From Cloacibacillus sp. (lineage in GTDB: Bacteria; Synergistota; Synergistia; Synergistales; Synergistaceae), in contig NZ_JAJBUX010000068.1 of NCBI RefSeq assembly GCF_020860125.1, positions 1-59,506 on the forward strand: a DNA stretch of 59,506 bases, in the 5' to 3' direction. How positions within the stretch are numbered: position 1 is the first letter of the stretch; every line of letters starts with the position of its first letter. Below, one piece after another: positions 34,035-43,292 of the stretch. The notes below the pieces were generated by a model. That model was not told where the DNA came from. It saw only the letters and a program-made list of their open reading frames with translations, and did not search any database. A program made the position numbers and the translations under genes.

Positions 34035-35144
34035 ATGAAGTATACGCGTATGCCCATCGAAAAGGAGTCGCCAGAGCAGTTCGGCTATGAGAAGATCAAG
34101 AACAATCTCACCGAAACTTCCGTCCGTGACCGCAATATCAAGGACTTGGGAATCGTACTGGACGACATCCTTCTTCCCTATGGAGACCATCTCGGAGACC
34201 CGCGTCTCAGAAAGCTTATCGCCGAACAGTCGAATATCGCCGACCCGGACTGTGTCATCATCACCGGCGGCGCGGCGTCGGCGCTATTTCTCGTCGCCTC
34301 GTTGCTGCTTGAGCCGGGCAGCCACATGATAGTCGCGCGTCCTAACTATGGCACGAATATCGCGACGCCTGAAGCGATCGGCGCGGATGTCGGCTACCTC
34401 GACCAGAAGTTTGAAGAGGGTTTCCGCGTAGATATCGAAAGACTTGAATCGATGATCCGTCCTGATACGAAGTACATCTCATTGACGAACCCGCATAATC
34501 CCACCGGCACGATGATGGGGCTGGAAGAGGTTAAGAGAGTCATCACCGTCGCAGAGAAACACAACGTATGGCTGCTTATGGACGAGACATACCGCGATAT
34601 GTTCAAGGACGAGGTGCTGCCCGTCGCCGCATCGCTCTCGCCAAAGGTTATCTCCATCTCCTCGCTCTCGAAGACCTACGGCATACCGGGAATCCGCATC
34701 GGCTGGGCCGTCTGCCAGGATAAAGAGATGATGGATATGCTTTTGGCGGCGAAAGAACAGGTTTGCATCGGCGGCAGCGTCGTCGACGAATATATTGGTT
34801 TCGCCGCGCTCTCGCAGAAAAAGGAATGGATCGCAAAAAATGACGCCCTTATCGCGAGGCATTTCGCCATTGTCAAGGACTGGGTGGAGCACGAGGAATT
34901 TGTCGAATGGGTCGAGCCGCGCGCGGCCTGTACCTGTTTCCCACGCGTCAAGGAATCCGCCGGCGTCGATATCGAAAAGTTTTATAAGGTCATGAACGAT
35001 AAATACGGCACCTATATCGGCCCCGGCCACTGGTTTGGCTTTGAGGACCGTTATATGCGCATCGGATACGCCTGGCCGCTCGAAGATGAACTTAAAGCCG
35101 GCCTTGCGGGAATCTCCGCGGCGATCAGAGAGGCCAGAGGATAG
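34035..35144 (+). CDS. PLP-dependent aminotransferase, class I/II
   Basis: A 369-residue fold-type I enzyme. It has ITGGAASALFLVASLL, RPNYGTN, LTNPHNPTGTMM, LLMDETYRDMF with the PLP-ring Asp, SSLSKTYGIPGIRIGW with the Schiff-base Lys, and MRIGYAW with the carboxylate Arg. It is the first gene of a four-gene operon with a PLP racemase, a homoserine-dehydrogenase-like protein and an NhaC antiporter. A plausible job is deaminating the amino acid that the operon imports and racemises. It starts at ATG 34035 with GGAGGTG upstream. Confidence 0.92.
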   Translation: MKYTRMPIEKESPEQFGYEKIKNNLTETSVRDRNIKDLGIVLDDILLPYGDHLGDPRLRKLIAEQSNIADPDCVIITGGAASALFLVASLLLEPGSHMIVARPNYGTNIATPEAIGADVGYLDQKFEEGFRVDIERLESMIRPDTKYISLTNPHNPTGTMMGLEEVKRVITVAEKHNVWLLMDETYRDMFKDEVLPVAASLSPKVISISSLSKTYGIPGIRIGWAVCQDKEMMDMLLAAKEQVCIGGSVVDEYIGFAALSQKKEWIAKNDALIARHFAIVKDWVEHEEFVEWVEPRAACTCFPRVKESAGVDIEKFYKVMNDKYGTYIGPGHWFGFEDRYMRIGYAWPLEDELKAGLAGISAAIREARG

Positions 35145-35195
35145 AGACAGAGGCCCGGGGGCCCTCACCGGCTCTCGGATCTGTCGGAAAAACTG

Positions 35196-36284
35196 ATGGA
35201 TAGATATCCTCTGCTTGAGATAGACGACAAAATTATTCGCCGCAACGCGGAAATATTACTTGGCGAATGCAGAAGGAACGGCGTCGAGCCATTTGCCGTA
35301 CTGAAGGGTTTCAACGCCCTTCCCGGCATAAGTGAGGTTCTGGTCGAGGCCGGATACAAAACCCTGGCAAGTTCAAGGCTGCCGCATCTTGCGGCGGTGA
35401 AAGAGGCTGGGCTGGCCGTGGAGACTCTTGGACTGCGCCTGCCGATGCTCTCTGAAGTGCATGAGGTTGTGAAGATTTGCGATATCAGCCTCAATTCCGA
35501 ACTTGATACGCTTAGAGCCCTTGACTGTGCGGCGGGCGCAGCCAGCCGCTTTCACAAGATAATACTAATGCGCGACCTCGGGGATCTGCGGGAGGGGATA
35601 TTTGAGGGCGAAAGGTTTATCGAAACGGCGCTTTACGTCGAACGCGAACTTAAAAATCTTTGTCTTTACGGCGTTGGTGTCAATCTTACCTGCTATGGTT
35701 CCATTATCCCGACGGAAAAGAACCTTTCCGAACTTGCCGCGAATGCCGCGGATATCGAAAAACTCATTGGCAGAAAGCTGACGGTGGTATCCGGTGGTAA
35801 CACGACCTCTCTTCCGCTTCTGCTGCGCGGAGCTATGCCTGAGGGAATAAATAATCTTCGTATCGGAGAGGCGATCGTCGTTCCCTGCGATCTTGCCGGT
35901 CAGTGGCGCTGTCCAGTCGAAGGGCTTTCCAACAGAGGGCTTGTGCTCAAAGCGGAGATAATTGAAATAGGCAGAAAGCCGACGCATCCGATCGGCGAAC
36001 TGGGTACAAACTGCTTTGGCTCCCACAGCCATTACGAAGACCGAGGCGTTCGCCGGCGGGCTTTGCTTGCCCTAGGAGCCTTTGACATTGGCGATCCGGA
36101 AAAGCTCATTCCAGACGATCCGGGGATAAAGATACTGGGCGCGAGCAGCGACCACATGATAATAGATATTGAAGAAAGCGAGAATGATTACCGCCTCGGG
36201 GATATAGTTTCTTTCACGCTCCACTATCAGGCGATGCTCTTCGCCACTGAAAACCCACTCATCGAAAAACGATATGTAAGTTGA
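35196..36284 (+). CDS. PLP-dependent amino-acid racemase, ornithine racemase-like (alanine racemase fold III)
   Basis: A 362-residue enzyme of the Orr/YhfX type. It has PLLEIDDKIIRRNAEILL followed by FAVLKGF with the likely PLP Lys, the block LPMLSEVHEVVKICDISLNSEL, ILMRDLGDLREGIF, and VVSGGNTTSLPLL near the phosphate site. This pattern matches ornithine racemase of amino-acid-fermenting clostridia, but a broader or different amino-acid specificity is possible. No ornithine aminomutase or diaminovalerate genes are nearby. It lies 51 bases after the aminotransferase. Confidence 0.85.
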   Translation: MDRYPLLEIDDKIIRRNAEILLGECRRNGVEPFAVLKGFNALPGISEVLVEAGYKTLASSRLPHLAAVKEAGLAVETLGLRLPMLSEVHEVVKICDISLNSELDTLRALDCAAGAASRFHKIILMRDLGDLREGIFEGERFIETALYVERELKNLCLYGVGVNLTCYGSIIPTEKNLSELAANAADIEKLIGRKLTVVSGGNTTSLPLLLRGAMPEGINNLRIGEAIVVPCDLAGQWRCPVEGLSNRGLVLKAEIIEIGRKPTHPIGELGTNCFGSHSHYEDRGVRRRALLALGAFDIGDPEKLIPDDPGIKILGASSDHMIIDIEESENDYRLGDIVSFTLHYQAMLFATENPLIEKRYVS

Positions 36285-36320
36285 TGCGGCAAATCCATTA
36301 ACAGATCAAAGGAGGAGCTT

Positions 36321-37364
36321 ATGAGCAGAATAATCAGGTATTGCATGGCCGGCTTTGGTAATGTCGGCGTAAGGTTTGCGCGTCTGCTTTTGGAAAAGGA
36401 GGCAGAGTTAAGGGCGGAATACGGATGTGAAATGCGTCTTACCGGCATATGTACCCGTTCAAAGGGTACACTGCTGAACTCCGAAGGTCTTGACCTTAAA
36501 AAGGTTCTTGCAATGAACGAAGAGGCGGGCCGCTTTGACGAAAAGGACGATGATTTTGTCCGCTGCGGCACGGAAACTATGATCGCCGCGTCGGAGGCAG
36601 ATCTGCTCATCGAACTTACGACACTGTCCATCGACGACGGCGAACCGGCGGCGAGTTACATCAGAACGGCGCTTAACCGCGGTATGCACGTAATAACCGC
36701 CAATAAGGGACCGGAGGCATGGCGCTTTGACGAACTCAACGCCCTCGCTGAGGAAAAGGGGCGGATGTTCCTCTACGAGACGATTGTGATGGATGGCACG
36801 CCTGTCTTTAATCTAGTCAAAAAAAACCTGTGCGGGAACAGGATTCTTGGGATAAAGGGAATCCTGAACGGTACGACGAACTTTGTGCTGGGGGAGCTTG
36901 AGAGAGGTGGTAGCTATGAATCGGCGGTCAAAGAGGCGCAGCGCATACAGCTTGCCGAGGCCGACCCCTCGATGGATGTCGATGGCTGGGACGGCGCGGC
37001 TAAGATCTGCGCGCTGGCAAATATCTTGATGGGGGCGAAGGCCAATCCGAAGGCGGTCCACGTGGAAAGCCTCGCTGACATTGACGCCGCGGATATCGCG
37101 GCGGCGCGCGAAAAGGGCTGCCGGATAAAGTATCTCTGCCGCGCTGAAGCCGGTGATGAAAATGGCGGCCTTAAATTAAGTGTCAAACCCGAGCTTATCC
37201 CCTTCGGCGATCCCCTTGCCAGCGTTAACGGAACGTCGGCCGCAGTCACCCTATACACGGACCTTGCCGGGGAGATCTCCATAGTGCAGACCGACCCCGG
37301 GATACTGCAGACGGCCTACGGCGTCTACAGCGATCTCTGTACGCTGATAGAAAGTACACAATAA
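36321..37364 (+). CDS. Homoserine dehydrogenase-like NAD(P)-binding protein (short form, no ACT domain)
   Basis: A 347-residue protein with an N-terminal Rossmann motif MAGFGNVGVRFARLL, then ITANKGP, LNGTTNFVLGEL and EADPSMDVDGWDGAAK, all equivalent to the nucleotide, substrate and catalytic blocks of homoserine dehydrogenase. No aspartokinase or ACT domain is present, and the operon is catabolic in character (aminotransferase, racemase, antiporter), not the aspartate-family biosynthetic cluster. It may oxidise homoserine or a related hydroxy amino acid. A close paralogue of identical length lies at 48804-49847. It starts at ATG 36321 with AAAGGAGG. Confidence 0.88.
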   Translation: MSRIIRYCMAGFGNVGVRFARLLLEKEAELRAEYGCEMRLTGICTRSKGTLLNSEGLDLKKVLAMNEEAGRFDEKDDDFVRCGTETMIAASEADLLIELTTLSIDDGEPAASYIRTALNRGMHVITANKGPEAWRFDELNALAEEKGRMFLYETIVMDGTPVFNLVKKNLCGNRILGIKGILNGTTNFVLGELERGGSYESAVKEAQRIQLAEADPSMDVDGWDGAAKICALANILMGAKANPKAVHVESLADIDAADIAAAREKGCRIKYLCRAEAGDENGGLKLSVKPELIPFGDPLASVNGTSAAVTLYTDLAGEISIVQTDPGILQTAYGVYSDLCTLIESTQ

Positions 37365-37399
37365 AAACAGATACATAATTACAAAAAGGAGGTACTGAA

Positions 37400-38890
37400 A
37401 TGTTAGAGTTTTTGAAGCTTTCTCCTGTCATTCTTCTTGCGGTAATGGTTGTGAACGGCGTGGATATCCTTATATCCGCCTCTATAGGTCTTTTTGTCGC
37501 GGCTTTTATATGTAAGTTCACCGAGAAGATGAAGTTCGCGGACATCATGAACGAAGCCGTCGAAGGCGCGAAAGAGGCCACGCTGCTGGCCTTTATCCTG
37601 ATGCTCGCATACGCGCTGGCGGAGATATTCATGAGCACCGGCGTCGGCGCGGCGGCTATCTCCCTATTCCTTCATGTTGGGGTCACGGGAAAGACGGTGG
37701 CCGTCGTCGCGTTCCTTACGACATGCGTTCTCTCCGTCTCCACCGGTACATCATGGGGAACCTTCGCGGCCTGCATTCCCATCTTTATCTGGCTCTGCAA
37801 CGTAGTAGGCGGCAACCCCGCGATGACCTTTGCCGCGGCGGTGGGCGGCTCCGCCTTTGGCGACAACATCGGACTTATCTCCGATACGACGATACTCAGC
37901 TCGGGCCTGCAGGGGGTCAAAGTTGTCGACCGGATACGTGCGCAGGGGCCGTGGTCTGTATTATGCGTCATCCTTGCAGCTATTTGCTTCTATTCATTAA
38001 GCGTGGCCATGGGCCTTCCCGACACCGCGGGAGATCCGTCAAAGATACTGGCAGCGATGTCACAGGAGACGATAAAAGTACTCGAGGAGGAGCGTCCCGC
38101 GGTGCTCACCCTGCTTGCCCAGGTAAAAGACGGTGTGCCGCTCTATATGATAATTCCGGTGATAATTGTCGTTACAATGGCTGTCATGCGCATGGATACC
38201 ATCAGCTGCCTTTCCACCGGCATAGTCTGCGCGATTGCCTTCGGATATGCCGCGGGGACAGTCACTTCGATTTCGGACGTCATCGGACTTGTGCAGTCCG
38301 GTTTTGAAAGCGCCGGAAGCTGGGCTGTCATAATGCTCTTCTGGGCGATGGGATTTGGCGCGGTAATGCGTAAAATGGACGCCTTTGGCCCGATTGCGGC
38401 CTTCTTTGTAAGGATCAGCCGCAGGGTGCGCCACCTTGTCGTCTGCAACGGGCTGCTGTGCCTCATAATCAACGCCACCGTTAATGAGGAGATGTCGCAG
38501 ATGGCGACGGTTGGGCCGGTTTTAAAAGATATAATCAACAATAATGTCGAGGGATCGGAGGAGGACAAATACAAACTGCGCAACAGAAACGCGCTCTTTT
38601 CTGACGCCGTGGGCGTTCATTCCGCCGCGCTGATTCCCTGGCACACGGGGGTTGCCTACTACATGGGGCTGGCGGCGGCGGTATATCCGCTTTATCACTT
38701 TACAATAGGAGACCTATATTACAACTTCATGGGAATAATCTGTGTCGTCTCGATATATGTTCTGACCTTTACCGGCTGGGACAGATTCATACCGCTGTTT
38801 GGCCTGCCTGAAGAGCCTGCGGTCAGACTGAAAAAGGTCGAGGACCGAGATTATCAAGTGGAAGAAGAGCTGCTTTCAGACCCAAATTAA
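37400..38890 (+). CDS. NhaC-family Na+/H+ antiporter-type amino-acid carrier
   Basis: A 496-residue, roughly 12-helix protein of the NhaC family. It shows FLTTCVLSVSTGTSWGTFAACIPIFI and FGDNIGLISDTTILSSGLQG, the paired motifs that bind ions in NhaC carriers, and VNEEMSQMATVGPVL in the second half. Many NhaC proteins in fermenters exchange amino acids rather than only Na+ and H+. Placement last in the aminotransferase-racemase operon makes it the likely importer or exchanger for that pathway. A clean terminator follows at 38908. Confidence 0.9.
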   Translation: MLEFLKLSPVILLAVMVVNGVDILISASIGLFVAAFICKFTEKMKFADIMNEAVEGAKEATLLAFILMLAYALAEIFMSTGVGAAAISLFLHVGVTGKTVAVVAFLTTCVLSVSTGTSWGTFAACIPIFIWLCNVVGGNPAMTFAAAVGGSAFGDNIGLISDTTILSSGLQGVKVVDRIRAQGPWSVLCVILAAICFYSLSVAMGLPDTAGDPSKILAAMSQETIKVLEEERPAVLTLLAQVKDGVPLYMIIPVIIVVTMAVMRMDTISCLSTGIVCAIAFGYAAGTVTSISDVIGLVQSGFESAGSWAVIMLFWAMGFGAVMRKMDAFGPIAAFFVRISRRVRHLVVCNGLLCLIINATVNEEMSQMATVGPVLKDIINNNVEGSEEDKYKLRNRNALFSDAVGVHSAALIPWHTGVAYYMGLAAAVYPLYHFTIGDLYYNFMGIICVVSIYVLTFTGWDRFIPLFGLPEEPAVRLKKVEDRDYQVEEELLSDPN

Positions 38891-38907
38891 CAGATAGCTT
38901 GGGATAT

Positions 38908-38955
38908 AAAAAGGCGGAGCTGCGCGAATTTCGATCGCGTATGCTCCGCCTTTTT
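38908..38955 (+). terminator. Rho-independent terminator
   Basis: A 13-bp stem (38908-38920 with 38943-38955) ends in T6. It terminates the aminotransferase-racemase-antiporter operon. Confidence 0.9.
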
Positions 38956-39015
38956 TGCTATATTTTGGTAAACAGTGAAAACGTCAGTGTCGCCACCGCC
39001 CCCTATGCCGGAAAC

Positions 39016-39798
39016 CTAAATAAAAATCTCCGGCTCTTTCCTCTTTGAGTTCTTCAGCGCGAAGAGCTTTTCCGCCGCGCAGAGCATGAGCTTGTTGAGG
39101 GATCTCGCTCCCTGCGGACAGACCTTGATGCAGCGCATGCAGGTGATACATTTTTCCGTATCGGTATTCTCGGGAGTTTCCGCTGGGATAGCCTTTACGG
39201 GACATTTGGCGGCGCAGAGGCCGCATTTAACGCAGCTGTCGTCGGCCGAGGGCTTAAAGGGCACGCCGTTATATTCGCGGTATGGCAAATTCCCCTTCAG
39301 TACCAGCGGGTCGGCGGCAGCGGCTCTGTTGATCTTGGTAAGTTTACTCACGACATCTTGGGCAAACTTTTCAATCGCCTTAAAATCCTGTTCGTCGGGG
39401 CGTCCCGCCGCGACGGAGTGCATGATATTATGCTCGGCGATAAAGGCCGCCGCCGCGACGACCCGGAAACCACGCTGTTCGAGGAGATCCCGCAGCTCGA
39501 GCAGGGCGTCGTCGTAGTCGCGGTTTCCGTAGACGGCGACGATCACCGCCGGAGTTTCGTCTCCGTAGAGGTTCTTCAGGCGCTGTACCGCCGTGGCAGG
39601 CACACGTCCGCCGTAGACCGGCACGCCTGCCAGCAGCAGTTCATTCGCCGAGAGGCGGTATTCTCCGTCGTCTGCCGGATAATCCGTAATGTCCAGCTCC
39701 TGAACCGGCCATGGCAGCCTTTCCGTGACCGCGGACAGTATCCTGTGTGTCGAATCTGTGGGGCTGAAATATACCGATACGGCATTTTTGATATCCAT
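39016..39798 (-). CDS. EFR1-family flavodoxin-ferredoxin fusion protein
   Basis: A 260-residue redox protein. The N-terminal half is flavodoxin-like (VYFSPTDSTHRI phosphate loop, then AGVPVYGGRVP and VAVYGNRDYDD near the flavin). The C-terminal part has two ferredoxin motifs, CVKCGLCAAKCPVKAIP and CITCMRCIKVCPQGARS, binding two [4Fe-4S] clusters. Such fusions shuttle low-potential electrons in anaerobes. The ATG at 39798 is preceded by GAGG; a GTG at 39807 is an alternative. It is 22 bases after the hemolysin III gene on the same strand; a functional link is not apparent. Confidence 0.9.
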   Translation of the reverse strand: MDIKNAVSVYFSPTDSTHRILSAVTERLPWPVQELDITDYPADDGEYRLSANELLLAGVPVYGGRVPATAVQRLKNLYGDETPAVIVAVYGNRDYDDALLELRDLLEQRGFRVVAAAAFIAEHNIMHSVAAGRPDEQDFKAIEKFAQDVVSKLTKINRAAAADPLVLKGNLPYREYNGVPFKPSADDSCVKCGLCAAKCPVKAIPAETPENTDTEKCITCMRCIKVCPQGARSLNKLMLCAAEKLFALKNSKRKEPEIFI

Positions 39799-39820
39799 AT
39801 TATTCACCTCGTTGCCGGCC

Positions 39821-40468
39821 TTAGGCCAGATAATGGGAAACTGTAATATAGTGGCAGAGGGAGCCTCCCATCACGAAGAGATGGAAGAGTTCATGCGGTC
39901 CAAACCACGAGAAGGAAAGCCGCGGCCGCTCAAGCCCGAAGATGACGGCTCCTGCGGTGTATAGAAGTCCGCCAGTCACGAGCCAGACGAGAGCGCCCGG
40001 CGTGAGCGCGTGTACCAGCGGTACGATGAAAAAGGCCGCGATCCAGCCCATTGCCACATAGAGCGAACAGGAGAGCCAGACGGGGGCCTCCATCCAGAAT
40101 ATCTTCATCAACAGCCCAGCGGCGGCGACGCCCCAGACAAGAGAGAGCATGATATATCCGAGCGGATATCCGAGCGTGATCACGCACACCGGTGTGTATG
40201 TTCCCGCGATCAGCAAAAAGATCGCGATGTGGTCTAGCCGCTGCATGAATTTCGCCGCGCGCGTCTGAACGGCGCAGCACCAATGGTAGATCGAGCTTGT
40301 CGAATATAACACGACCATGCTGATCCCAAAGACTAGTACGGAGACGAATGCGGCGACGCCCTCCTCGCCGAAGGCGTCGTAAGCCAGTTTTATCGTCCCT
40401 GCGAGCGCGAAGAGCGCCCCCGCGAGATGAGTGAGAGAGCTTGTGATCTCTCTTTTGTCTTTTTTCAT
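39821..40468 (-). CDS. Hemolysin III / PAQR-family membrane protein
   Basis: A 215-residue seven-helix protein. Diagnostic features are THLAGALFALAG, STSSIYHWC with SxxxH, the RLDHIAIFLLIAGTYTPVC block and the C-terminal HELFHLFVMGG...H, which together supply the metal site of the PAQR superfamily. Members are proposed hydrolase-like membrane enzymes; some behave as haemolysins when overproduced. The gene begins the two-gene run with the EFR1 protein. Confidence 0.93.
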   Translation of the reverse strand: MKKDKREITSSLTHLAGALFALAGTIKLAYDAFGEEGVAAFVSVLVFGISMVVLYSTSSIYHWCCAVQTRAAKFMQRLDHIAIFLLIAGTYTPVCVITLGYPLGYIMLSLVWGVAAAGLLMKIFWMEAPVWLSCSLYVAMGWIAAFFIVPLVHALTPGALVWLVTGGLLYTAGAVIFGLERPRLSFSWFGPHELFHLFVMGGSLCHYITVSHYLA

Positions 40469-40692
40469 TCAGGCGGATGCCTCCTTTAGAGCCTTGTAAA
40501 GATATTATACCGCTAATATGAAAAGTGGAAATGAAGGCTCTGTATTTTTAGTTAAGAAAGGTTAATTAATAATTTCTCTTTTTTATTTAGCGTAAGCCTT
40601 TCGTTGTTTTTGATATATTAACTATGAGATAATAATATTAATAAAAAATGTCTTATAGTTACCTTAAATAAATCATCCGTAAAAACAAAAAA

Positions 40693-40720
40693 CGGCATCC
40701 CGAAACAAACTGGGATGCCG
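40693..40720 (-). terminator. Rho-independent terminator after NUDIX gene
   Basis: A 9-bp perfect stem (40693-40701 with 40712-40720) followed on the minus strand by TTTTTTGTTTTT. The 286-base gap from 40469 to 40754 otherwise contains AT-rich promoter-like DNA for the hemolysin III gene and nothing else recognised. Confidence 0.85.
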
Positions 40721-40754
40721 GAACAGGTGGTCAGAGGCTGCCGCTGTAAAGGTG

Positions 40755-41150
40755 TTAGGTGCCGCGGTAATCTTTCAGCTTTCGTAAAATCTCCACGTCC
40801 GCGGGACAGAAATCGTAAAGGGGGATCTCCTCTCTCTTTATCCAGCGGATGTCGTTATGCTCAAGCTTCTGCGGCACGCCATCCGCAATTTTCGCGTTAA
40901 AGAGTGTGAGGTGAACGCAGATGTCGGGATATCGGTGTTCGACCTCCGTGAATACGCCGCCCACGGAGATAACGACGCCAAGCTCTTCGCGGCATTCGCG
41001 TATCAGCGCCTCCTTCTTCGTTTCGCCAGGTTCCACCTTGCCGCCGACAAACTCCCAGAGCAGGCCGCGCGCCTTCTCCGCCGGACGCTGGCAGATCATG
41101 AATTTATCATCGTCCCAAATCAGCGCCGCCACCACTTCCGTCATCTTCAT
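40755..41150 (-). CDS. mutT: NUDIX hydrolase, MutT-like (8-oxo-dGTP diphosphatase)
   Basis: A 131-residue NUDIX enzyme with the complete box GGKVEPGETKKEALIRECREELGV (residues about 38-61), carrying the metal-binding REXXEE. LLWEFVGG just before the box and the overall length match MutT-type nucleotide-pool cleaners that hydrolyse oxidised dGTP, though other nucleotide diphosphates are possible. I chose the ATG at 41150, seven bases after GGAGGG; the frame is open to 41225 without a better start. Confidence 0.88.
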   Translation of the reverse strand: MKMTEVVAALIWDDDKFMICQRPAEKARGLLWEFVGGKVEPGETKKEALIRECREELGVVISVGGVFTEVEHRYPDICVHLTLFNAKIADGVPQKLEHNDIRWIKREEIPLYDFCPADVEILRKLKDYRGT

Positions 41151-41297
41151 CCAGTACCCTCCGTTTCCTTCTATACCGCACATATTATAGGCGTTTTTGC
41201 AAGCGGCGGAGATGGGGATTGACATAACGGCGCACTTTTATACACTTAAACGGAGTATAAATATTGATAAAACAACACTAGAAGGAGGATGGTACGG

Positions 41298-42212
41298 ATG
41301 CCCAACATCATCGCGGTGATATGGGACTTTGACAAGACGCTGGTAGACGGTTACATGCAGGACCCGATCTTTAAGGAGTATAGGATCGACGCGGAGAGTT
41401 TTTGGGCGGAGGTCAACGCCCTGCCGCAGATGTATCTGGAGACGCAGAATGTGCGTGTCAATCCCGACACCATCTACCTCAGCCACTTTATCCATTGTGT
41501 GAAGCGCGGGATCTTTCCTGGGCTGAACAACAGAAAACTATATGAATTTGGCCGTGAGCTGAATTTTTATCCCGGTGTGCCGGAGATATTCGATACGATA
41601 AACAACCTCCTGCGCGGCGAGGCCAAATACGAGGAATACGATATCAAGGTCGAGCAGTATATCGTCAGCACCGGCATGACGCAGGTCATCCGCGGCTCCT
41701 CTGTCATGCCCTACGTGAAAAACGTCTGGGGCTGCGAGCTCATCGAGGAGGTTGGCGCTGACGGCGTACCGGTGATCAGCGAGGTCGGCTATACGATAGA
41801 CAACACCACCAAGACGCGGGCGCTTTTTGAGATAAATAAAGGCGTCTGGCTTTCCGACGGGCGTATTGAGGTGAACACGAACATCCCCGAGGAGCAGCGG
41901 CGCGTGAACTTTAAAAATATGATCTACATTGCCGACGGCCCGAGCGACGTTCCAGCCTTCTCGGTCGTCAACAAAAACGGCGGCGCGACCTTCGCCATCT
42001 ATCCGCGCGGAAACCGGAAGGCCTTTGCGCAGGCGGAACAGCTGCGTATGGACGGGCGCGTCAATATGTTCGCCGAGGCCGACTACCGCGAAAACACTAC
42101 CGCCTATATGTGGATAACGGAAAAGATAAAGGAGATGGCCGAGCGCATCTACGGCAGCGAACGGGAAAAGGTCTTCGACAACATTTCCGCCGCGCCGCGT
42201 CATCTGTCGTAA
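41298..42212 (+). CDS. HAD-family hydrolase
   Basis: A 304-residue haloacid-dehalogenase-like phosphatase. Motif I is VIWDFDKTLVDG with nucleophile and acid Asp, motif II is the Ser/Thr in IVSTGM, and motif III/IV lies in MIYIADGPSDVPAF. A cap domain lies between motifs I and II. The start is ATG 41298, nine bases after AAGGAGG; an ATG at 41289 directly abuts that site. The physiological phosphate ester is unknown and the gene stands alone. Confidence 0.88.
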   Translation: MPNIIAVIWDFDKTLVDGYMQDPIFKEYRIDAESFWAEVNALPQMYLETQNVRVNPDTIYLSHFIHCVKRGIFPGLNNRKLYEFGRELNFYPGVPEIFDTINNLLRGEAKYEEYDIKVEQYIVSTGMTQVIRGSSVMPYVKNVWGCELIEEVGADGVPVISEVGYTIDNTTKTRALFEINKGVWLSDGRIEVNTNIPEEQRRVNFKNMIYIADGPSDVPAFSVVNKNGGATFAIYPRGNRKAFAQAEQLRMDGRVNMFAEADYRENTTAYMWITEKIKEMAERIYGSEREKVFDNISAAPRHLS

Positions 42213-42370
42213 AGGTTTTTGCCGTTGTAGATCTTCACAAAAAATTTCGCGCGCGTGAGCAAAAGCCCGGAAATATGATATATTCATCCGGGTGCCGTTT
42301 TTTGCGGCGTCCGGCAGCTTAAATCGCATGGATGCGGCGCGTGGGGCAGCTTCGTCTTGGAGGTATTTGT

Positions 42371-43279
42371 ATGGCTTTGAACAATTATTGGCGTGGGGCG
42401 GGGTTCGCTCTATTCGCGGCGGCCTGCTGGGGGCTCATCAGCCCGATCGCGAAGGTACTGGCGGCGGCGGGGATGGACCTTATGTCCGTCATGGTATTCC
42501 GTTCGCTTTTCACAATGACCTCCGTGGGCATCGGGCTGCTTGTGATGAGAAAGTTCGAAGTCTTCCGCGTTGACCGCGAAACGCTGCGTTTTTATTTTAT
42601 CTCCGGTACGCTTTCCGTGGCATTCGCCGGCGGAGGTTTCCTCACCTCGCTTGAATACCTGACGGTTGCCGAGGCGCTTGTCATACACTATACTTTCCCG
42701 CTTGCGGCGATCATCGGTTCGCTCTTCATTACGCGCGAAAAACCGACCTTTCTGCAGGTCGTAGCTGGGCTTTTGATAGTTGTGGGGGTCTATATCGGCA
42801 TGGGCGGAAGCGCCGAGGCGATACGGTCGATCTCGCTGCCTGGGCTCTTGTGGGGGTTCCTCGCCGTTTTCGGCATGGCGGGACAGGTACTTGTCACGCG
42901 TCGCTTCTCGCTCTCCCATAAGATGAACGAATTCGGGCTTCTCTTCTATTCAAATGTTTTCGGGATAGTAATGCTCTTTGTCTTCAAGAGCTTTTACTAT
43001 GGCTGGGGCGATCTCTGCTGCCTCACGGCGCCGCTGTTTTCGATCATGACGCTGCAGGCCTTCACGGGAAGCCTGCTAGCCTACGGCGCGTTTTTTACGG
43101 CGCTGAAATACATTCCAGCCGCGGTGGCAAGCCTCCTCTGTACCCTTGAGATCGTCGTCGCGGTCGGACTGACGGCGCTCTTCGTCGATCAGATACCGTC
43201 GACGCACGAAATCACCGGCTGTCTGCTGATACTGGTCGCGATAGTCTGCACCTCGATACCGCCGAGAAAGCGAAGCTGA
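42371..43279 (+). CDS. EamA-family (DMT superfamily) transporter
   Basis: A 302-residue protein made of two EamA repeats of five helices each (about residues 8-140 and 155-295). It begins GAGFALFAAACWGLISPIAKVLAAAG, a standard EamA entry, and the first repeat ends with GVYIGMGG. Members export amino acids, drugs or metabolites. Start ATG 42371 follows GGAGG. The downstream GntR gene is convergent, and the substrate is unknown. Confidence 0.9.
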   Translation: MALNNYWRGAGFALFAAACWGLISPIAKVLAAAGMDLMSVMVFRSLFTMTSVGIGLLVMRKFEVFRVDRETLRFYFISGTLSVAFAGGGFLTSLEYLTVAEALVIHYTFPLAAIIGSLFITREKPTFLQVVAGLLIVVGVYIGMGGSAEAIRSISLPGLLWGFLAVFGMAGQVLVTRRFSLSHKMNEFGLLFYSNVFGIVMLFVFKSFYYGWGDLCCLTAPLFSIMTLQAFTGSLLAYGAFFTALKYIPAAVASLLCTLEIVVAVGLTALFVDQIPSTHEITGCLLILVAIVCTSIPPRKRS

Positions 43280-43292
43280 CGGCCCTTAGTCC

